DNA from: Phallus indusiatus | Taxonomy: Eukaryota > Basidiomycota > Agaricomycetes > Phallales > Phallaceae | Direction of reading: 5' to 3' | Length of the DNA: 64,000 nt | NCBI GenBank assembly: GCA_027605045.1 | Contig: JAQFWX010000049.1 | Span: forward strand, 124,001-188,000 | Shown here: in pieces, positions 58,477 to 64,000 of the stretch | Layout of the letters: each line of letters begins with the position of its first letter | Position numbering within the stretch: position 1 is the stretch's first letter | Notes under the pieces: model-generated | Told to the model about the DNA's origin: nothing | The model's input: the letters and a program-made list of their open reading frames with translations, nothing else | Databases searched by the model: none | Made by a program: the position numbers and the translations under genes

Positions 58477-59264
58477 GAGCGTGTAAAGGTCGTAGTCTTC
58501 GGTATTGATGTATTTATTGACCGAGTGAATGAGCGGAGAAGTCTGCGGAGTCCCATGGTTTTAACCGGCGAGGTTTCTATCTCACCTCGCGTCTTCTTGG
58601 ACACAGGGGCAATCATCCTATGGACGTTGAGCCAATTGCAGCGAATCGGTTTGCGGCTGATGTCCTGTCTTCGGAACCAAAACCAATATCCATGTTGATT
58701 CCCCGAACGTGATCGATATGGAGAAAGAAGTATGAACTATCCCACCGTCGTCTTGACACACAGGTAGCTTTTTTTAAAATAATATCAGAAAAGAGTCAGT
58801 TTCAACAAGCAATTACACGCACATAGCTCTTAGTTGCCGAAGTCGAGAAATTGTTCATGATCTTCTATTGAGCATCACAGCCTCAGGGCCGCACGTCAAA
58901 CCAGAGCTACGCCCGGCAGAGCCGAAACACGCCAAATTGGCTGGAATACTTCGGTCAGATGCGACAATGCCTCGTTTAAACTGACCCAAACACTCCCGCC
59001 AATTCTCGCAGTGACTTCCACATCAACCACGGAAACGCTTCAACTTTTATGCCAAATTCGCGTCCAGCAGCAGCAGGAACTCTACGAGAATATGCTTCGT
59101 AGTAGTTAAGATCAACTGATGCATTCTGGCTTTTTTCCAATTCTTGATATGGATTCGGCCCAGGTGAAGACAGTGGGCCTAGAGACAGTGGGCCTAGAGA
59201 CAGTGGACCTAGACGGTAAACAAGAAAGTGACATATTTACGTTGTCACGCGACTATCGGGAATT
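58477..59264. repeat. 5' flank of P450 D, part of the duplication unit
   Basis: Homologous to the 5' flanks of B and C up to the point near 59264 (CGCGACTATCGGGAAT), where the C-D spacer (55838-55853) and this one part company. Contains the D promoter. Around 59167-59215 the 15 bases AGACAGTGGGCCTAG occur three times in tandem. Confidence 0.6.
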
Positions 59265-61930
59265 AACGAGCTAGTCCTCAAGACGTTGACACCGGTGATT
59301 TGGTGAGTTAACATGCACAGTTTGGTACAAATTCACTGTCTACTCCGATGAGCAAAAAAGAACAACGAAATCATTACAATTGAACGGGCGGAACTCAGGC
59401 ATTCCTTCAATAAGACATTGAATCATCCAAAATCGATCTCAGATATTCTTTTAAATTGCCTTCTTCCACATTGAAGAGCAAGATCCCATTCGCTAATGCC
59501 GAGCTCTTGCGTTATTTCTGGTTACTTAGCGCGAGTGCATCTGTGGAGCAACATATACGGCATGCACCTCTGGGTCTAGATCACTTCGCCATTGCAGTGA
59601 TCGCACCAAAAGCCATCTTTTCAAAAAATAGCTAGACCCAGTCTACGCAGTAACATCGCACACAAGAGTAAGTGCTCATTGTCTCTTCTTAAAGACAAGA
59701 CAACAGCATCAATAGTTACAATGAACCGACCCCAATACAAATAATGGCGGGTGCACTCTACTTTGATATCCCGGCTGAGAATACATGCAGTAAGATGTAT
59801 CCATATCACAGAAAAGGAGACGTGCGAATGTGGCGGCGTTTTGAGGTACAGGTATGTTTGAGCGTAAAGTGCATAAAGTGAGTAGAGACAGCCAAGTGAT
59901 TTTGACTGGAGGACATACCGATACCACCTGCGAATGCAATATTTCCGGATCGCCGGCTGGTGCGCGTTGATGTTGATATGGAAGAGTCTGCATACAGTGT
60001 CCTGGGAACAACCAAGTTAATACTTCATCATCTTCGCCATCTTGTTTCGAATGGTGTCATGTGTCCTGTGGTGGCGGCGAAAAAGTTGCTATCGCAGCTG
60101 CTGTTGCTGTATAATTTGACTCGAGCTAGGTGACATCCTAGCGTCGTCACCGTCATTCCTTCTGTCATTCTTTCGCGACATCTCCGATCGTCCCAGCCGT
60201 GGTCAAGCTTGAAGCATGCAATTCACTGATGTCACTCTCCTCAGTTGCAGTCGACCCGCCATCATCCTCACCTCGTTTCATCGGACAAGCACCATATGTC
60301 AGCATTGGAAATTATTTCCGAAAGCAAATGCTCCAGCAAACCCGTCAACATGTAGAGATAGCAACACAACCAATAAGGCCCATCCAAGACCAGGAAACCC
60401 AACTACCATTCACAAGCCTTGAGTTAGCTGACCGCGGCACGAAGGTTAGTAACTTTATTCGCTTGCGTCACGACCAAATACTGTGTCCACATACAGGGTA
60501 TCGACACAAGTACAAGGCACCATTGATCCCAAGCGCGGAGCACCGTGGATCATTGAGCACAGTGCGCTATTACCAAGCACAATAGGTTATACAAGCGTGG
60601 TGAGTTATCACCAAGCACAGTGTGCTATTTTTTTTTCAAGCACGATGTGTCATCTTCGAGCACGGTGTGCTACATTCGAGCACAGTGTGCCATATCCGAA
60701 CACTGGGTGTTACACTCGAGCACAGTGCGCTATAGATTCAAGCACGGTGTGCTATTCTCAAGCGCGTTGTGCGATCTTCATGCGCAGGGTGCGATCTTCA
60801 TGCGCAGGGTGCGGCCTCCAAGCACGATATACTATTTTTCAAGCGCAATGCGCTATTCGTCAAACGCACACGCATAGCGTAAAACAAAGGGTCAGTTGCC
60901 TTCACGAGCATTGTTCATCATGCAAGATGGCGCACACTAACGCAGATTGGGCAACTGCATGAGGTTTCCATTGTCCAGGGGCCACCACACCAAGAGGTGG
61001 TGTTTTCGTGACCGGCGTAAGTTGGCACAGATGGATAATTCCTCAACCATTGGTAATACCACGACCCGGCATTGGAGTCGGATACACTACCATGAGCGGA
61101 ATGATCGTAGCACCCCGCCGGGTACTGCCCTCAGTCCATATATGTAAGGAAACGAGCATCCTTTGGAGCTGTCTGGGTCGTGCGTTCTCATTGCAATGAC
61201 GCATAGACTGGAGCGGTCTCGTCACACCTCCCTACAATCCTCGATAAGCAGCCACTTGCAGCACACCCATAGCGGCAGTACGAACTCGGGTTGATCTAGC
61301 CAGTGTTCCTAGGTCACAGGTCGCGAACCGGCCAGAGTAGATGCTCTGCGCCCCCTGGGGAAGGAGGTCTACTACCATCAGGTAACATTCAACGGTGGTA
61401 AGGAAAGACGTTAGTGGCGATCAGTGTAATGTTGGGAACACTGCGAAGATAGCCCACTCACAATGGTCGGGTTGACAATGTATTCATCCATGGATCTCGA
61501 TGTCCCAACCATTCAGGCGGCAATCCGCTTGCGCTCGGACAGGCCGACGACACAATGTTCACTGCCAGGGCAGTGAACTTCGTCACGCTGTCAATAGGAC
61601 TAGACCCGGATAAATAGACAGCTGTTCTTTTTTTTTCGCTTTCCTACCAGCATATGCCATTGTGCCATCACCATACACCAAGGCTCACTTGGGTCCAATG
61701 GTGGTATCCAATGTTTGGACCTAACGATAAATCTAAAATAAGCACATATTTAGTATTTACAACATCCCCCTCTTTCAAGCTTCTTCTGTCCTCATTCTTC
61801 GCAATAAGTGGTAAATATTTTATTGATTATCGAATGGTCCACACGCTGAATATATCGGAGATATCGTTGCTGCCTTGTAATGCTAATGAGGGTATCCCGC
61901 TTTGGTCCCCAATTATGATCGGAATCCCTG
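59265..61930. other. Extra segment of about 2.7 kb inserted in the P450 D-E spacer
   Basis: Not present in the B-C spacer or, as far as I can see, the C-D spacer. It starts after CGCGACTATCGGGAAT and ends before GTTGGTCAACATAAA, where homology to 56210-56230 resumes. Open frames such as 60199-60585 (plus) have no recognised domain. It includes a palindromic tandem array (60537-60880). No terminal inverted repeats or polymerase are evident, so its origin is open. Confidence 0.5.
60537..60880. repeat. Degenerate 20 bp palindromic tandem array
   Basis: About 15 units with a period of 20 (some 21 to 25, one 38). The consensus is near AGCACRGTGTGCTATNTTCR. Each unit holds an imperfect inverted repeat AGCAC..GTGCT. 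Later units drift to AGCGCGTTGTGCGATCTTCA and TGCGCAGGGTGCGATCTTCA. It is not a CRISPR array, since there are no unique spacers and the genome is eukaryotic. Confidence 0.8.
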
Positions 61931-62072
61931 GTAACAGAGTTGGTCAACATAAAAAAAAACGCTTTTAAGTCACACGCATTCACTCATAAACAAGGACCTG
62001 CGTATAGTGTCACCGAAAAAGGTTTATTTTTTTCCGCATCTCTCTATTTCACATTACCAAGGTCTAGTATGG

Positions 62073-64000
62073 TCAACCTAATTGGTTCAGAACAATTTGG
62101 ACATCGGAACGTGCATCGATCCGACACCTAAAATCTCGCGGACGTCTAAGCAACAGAACCGAAGACACATCACATACGCAAATTCTGAGAGAGAAAAAAT
62201 AAGATCACCTACGCGATGGTTCCTGGAGTGAATTCATCTTTTTCAATAATACCGAATAAAGGTTCATCTTTAAGCATAGAAATATTCGTAGTGTGCAACA
62301 TAGTCGCGATCACAATGGAAAGGAAACTTTCAGCAAGTGCTTTTCCAGGACATACGCTAAAAGATTGAACATCATCGTGAGACAATTGAGTAAATGTTAG
62401 GGAGATATGCACAGTCGTACCGTCTTCCATATCCGAAAGCGAGATCGGGTTTTACTTTCGCACTTCCATCCAGAAACCGTTCTGGTCTAAATTTATGAGT
62501 GTCAGGCCCATATTCTTTTTCCGAACGGAAAAGGACCCTGGTGTTATTGTTAGAATAAACAAAAAATTCCGAGAAGTCATGAATTTGATTACCAAGTGTT
62601 CCCAATACATATAGTCCCTTGAGGTATAAAGTACCCGTTTATCACATCGTCCTGTTTCAATTGATGGGGCAGTCCCATCGGAGCTGCAGGATGCCACCGT
62701 AACACCTCATTGAGAAAGGCATTGAGATACGAGAGACGAGGAAGATCAGCGAACGAAGGTAAGCTATCTCTTCCAACCACTGTGTCTAATTCATCCTGCG
62801 CTTTTTTTTGGGCATCTGGATGGAGTGCTACCGCCAAAAAAAACAAACGTATCTGGTGTTCTATCTGAAAATAAAATATTGGTCGAGTTGCACCAAGAGA
62901 GTGAGTGTTATTACCGTGTCGATTCCCGCAATATACGCGGTTACTGCTACTTGACGAATCATTTCTTCAGGATACCGGGGAGATTCCGCAGAAGTGCCGG
63001 CAAAACCTTCTAAATAATTCGACACGAAGGAAGACTCGTATTTTCCTTGTGTCTATTTTTTCTCAAAAAAAAAAAAAAAATCGTGCACGAATTAAGAGAT
63101 AACTCACAAAAGCTGCCTTGGCATGTGTATATAAAAGATCTAGCATGTCTTGGAAATCCCTTTCTATTTGTTCGGCTACCTTATGAAACTTTACACCAGG
63201 AATCCATGACGGAATATATTTGACTGCTATAGATTTTAAGCATTAGATAGTTTCTCTTATATAGCTCACTTACGGATTGGTAAAATATCAACTAAGTACG
63301 CTCCAGGTATGCATACTTCGGCAACAGCTCCCACCAAACCCTCTGCAAGCCGTAAATATGGGTCATTCTCAGACGAAATGTCAATTCCGTAAATGAGCTT
63401 CAAGCTAGTCAGTCGTGCGATAGTTTTCAAGATCAATTTTCGGACCTTCATTATAAATTTTCCGATGACATATCGCGTGACTTTCAAATCATTCACGGGC
63501 TCGGCAATAAGACGTCGTGCAAGGAACCTGACGATCACAAGCAAAATTGTAAAAGAAAGTCAGGCTCAAGAAGAAACTGCATTGAAAGGCTGGCAGACCT
63601 AGCACTTTCCTCCAGCAACGGATGAAATGAAACAACACTCTTGGACGAAATCAAATCATGTAATATTGCCCGATGTTGAGTCCATTGTTCGCCATAATCA
63701 ACTGTTATAACGGTCGAGTCGCCAAAATGAGTTCTATATGAAAAAATCAGTAGATGTATCTGGGAACTTGGAATCCTGGTTTATACAAATCATGCAGCAT
63801 TGTTGTCCTGATTCTACCTGAATATATAGCGCCTTTCTTAGTGAATAATTCTCGTTCCATTTCCGCTGAATTGATGAGAAGTATAGATTGACCCAGGACA
63901 TTCAAATACACGAGCTCGCCTTGAGTAAATTGAGTATATTAGGACATCGATAGCAAAACGTTTTGAATACCATATTTTTCAGCGAATTTCTCGTACACTT
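62073..64000 (-). CDS. Cytochrome P450 E, 5' end outside window
   Basis: Fifth array member, read from the right edge to the stop at 62073-62075. Visible parts are the end of the hinge exon near 64000 (KVYEKFAEKYG), SILLINSAEMERELFTKKGA, DYGEQWTQHRAIL, LIAEPVNDLKVTRYVIGKF, LIYGIDISSENDPYLRLAEG, IPGAYLVDILPI, PSWIPGVKFHKVAEQ, the I-helix AGIDT, NEVLRWHPAAP (ExxR), HKFRPERFLDG and the heme loop FGYGRR/VCPGKALAESF. The first exon and start codon lie beyond the window. No stop or frameshift in the visible part. Confidence 0.87.

Noticed and set aside
60199..60585. 128-codon open frame before the palindromic array
   Set aside because: No domain recognised and its end runs into the repeat array; probably chance.
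60537..60880. CRISPR-like repeat array
   Set aside because: Units are directly adjacent without unique spacers, degenerate, and in a fungal genome.
46074..64000. Secondary-metabolite biosynthetic cluster
   Set aside because: No polyketide synthase, NRPS, terpene synthase or other backbone enzyme is visible in the window.

Overview
The window is a piece of a mushroom-type basidiomycete (Agaricomycete) nuclear genome. The evidence is short introns (about 45 to 80 nt, GT..AG) in nearly every gene, a class I hydrophobin, families typical of agarics (DUF7918, DUF6533, expanded OPT transporters and tandem cytochrome P450s), and single-copy eukaryotic housekeeping genes. I rebuilt exons by eye. For trpE, SHQ1, the three DUF7918 genes, PFS2, COX17, the hydrophobin, the HMG-box gene, the 321-residue membrane protein and the vanillyl-alcohol-oxidase-like gene, the summed exon lengths are exact multiples of three.

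Layout. 1-7.4 kb: 3' end of an amino-acid permease, anthranilate synthase component I (trpE, minus), a 2.4 kb gene-free gap, SHQ1 (plus), and mitochondrial ribosomal protein uS2m (minus, convergent with SHQ1). 7.7-12.2 kb: three tandem DUF7918 paralogs, each ending in a pair of SUMO-interacting-motif-like sequences around a basic stretch. 13.3-17.2 kb: first oligopeptide transporter (OPT1), intron-rich. 17.4-21.7 kb: transposon graveyard with a 1.2 kb non-autonomous TIR element, a decayed DUF6533 membrane-protein gene and a 742 bp hAT-like MITE. 21.9-31 kb: PFS2/WDR33-like polyadenylation factor, COX17, hydrophobin, HMG-box regulator and an unknown multi-pass membrane protein. 31.2-36 kb: vanillyl-alcohol-oxidase-like flavoenzyme, a Ser/Thr-rich surface-protein candidate and a small conserved protein. 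37.5-45.5 kb: tandem OPT2 and OPT3 with duplicated promoters. 46.1-64 kb: five minus-strand cytochrome P450 genes (A to E) in a head-to-tail array. E runs off the window, and A carries a TIR element inserted in a coding exon.

Biology. The left half is mainly housekeeping: tryptophan synthesis, snoRNP assembly, mitochondrial translation, COX copper delivery and mRNA 3' processing. The right half is accessory, shaped by tandem duplication and transposons: peptide uptake by OPTs, aromatic alcohol oxidation, and P450 oxidation. The most interesting observations are the SIM-tailed DUF7918 triplet, the loss or gain of a block of eight introns that separates OPT1 from OPT2/OPT3, a TIR transposon family whose insertion point in P450-A can be read against intact paralogs, active-site drift in the P450 I-helix, and a degenerate 20 bp palindromic tandem array inside an extra segment of about 2.7 kb between P450s D and E.
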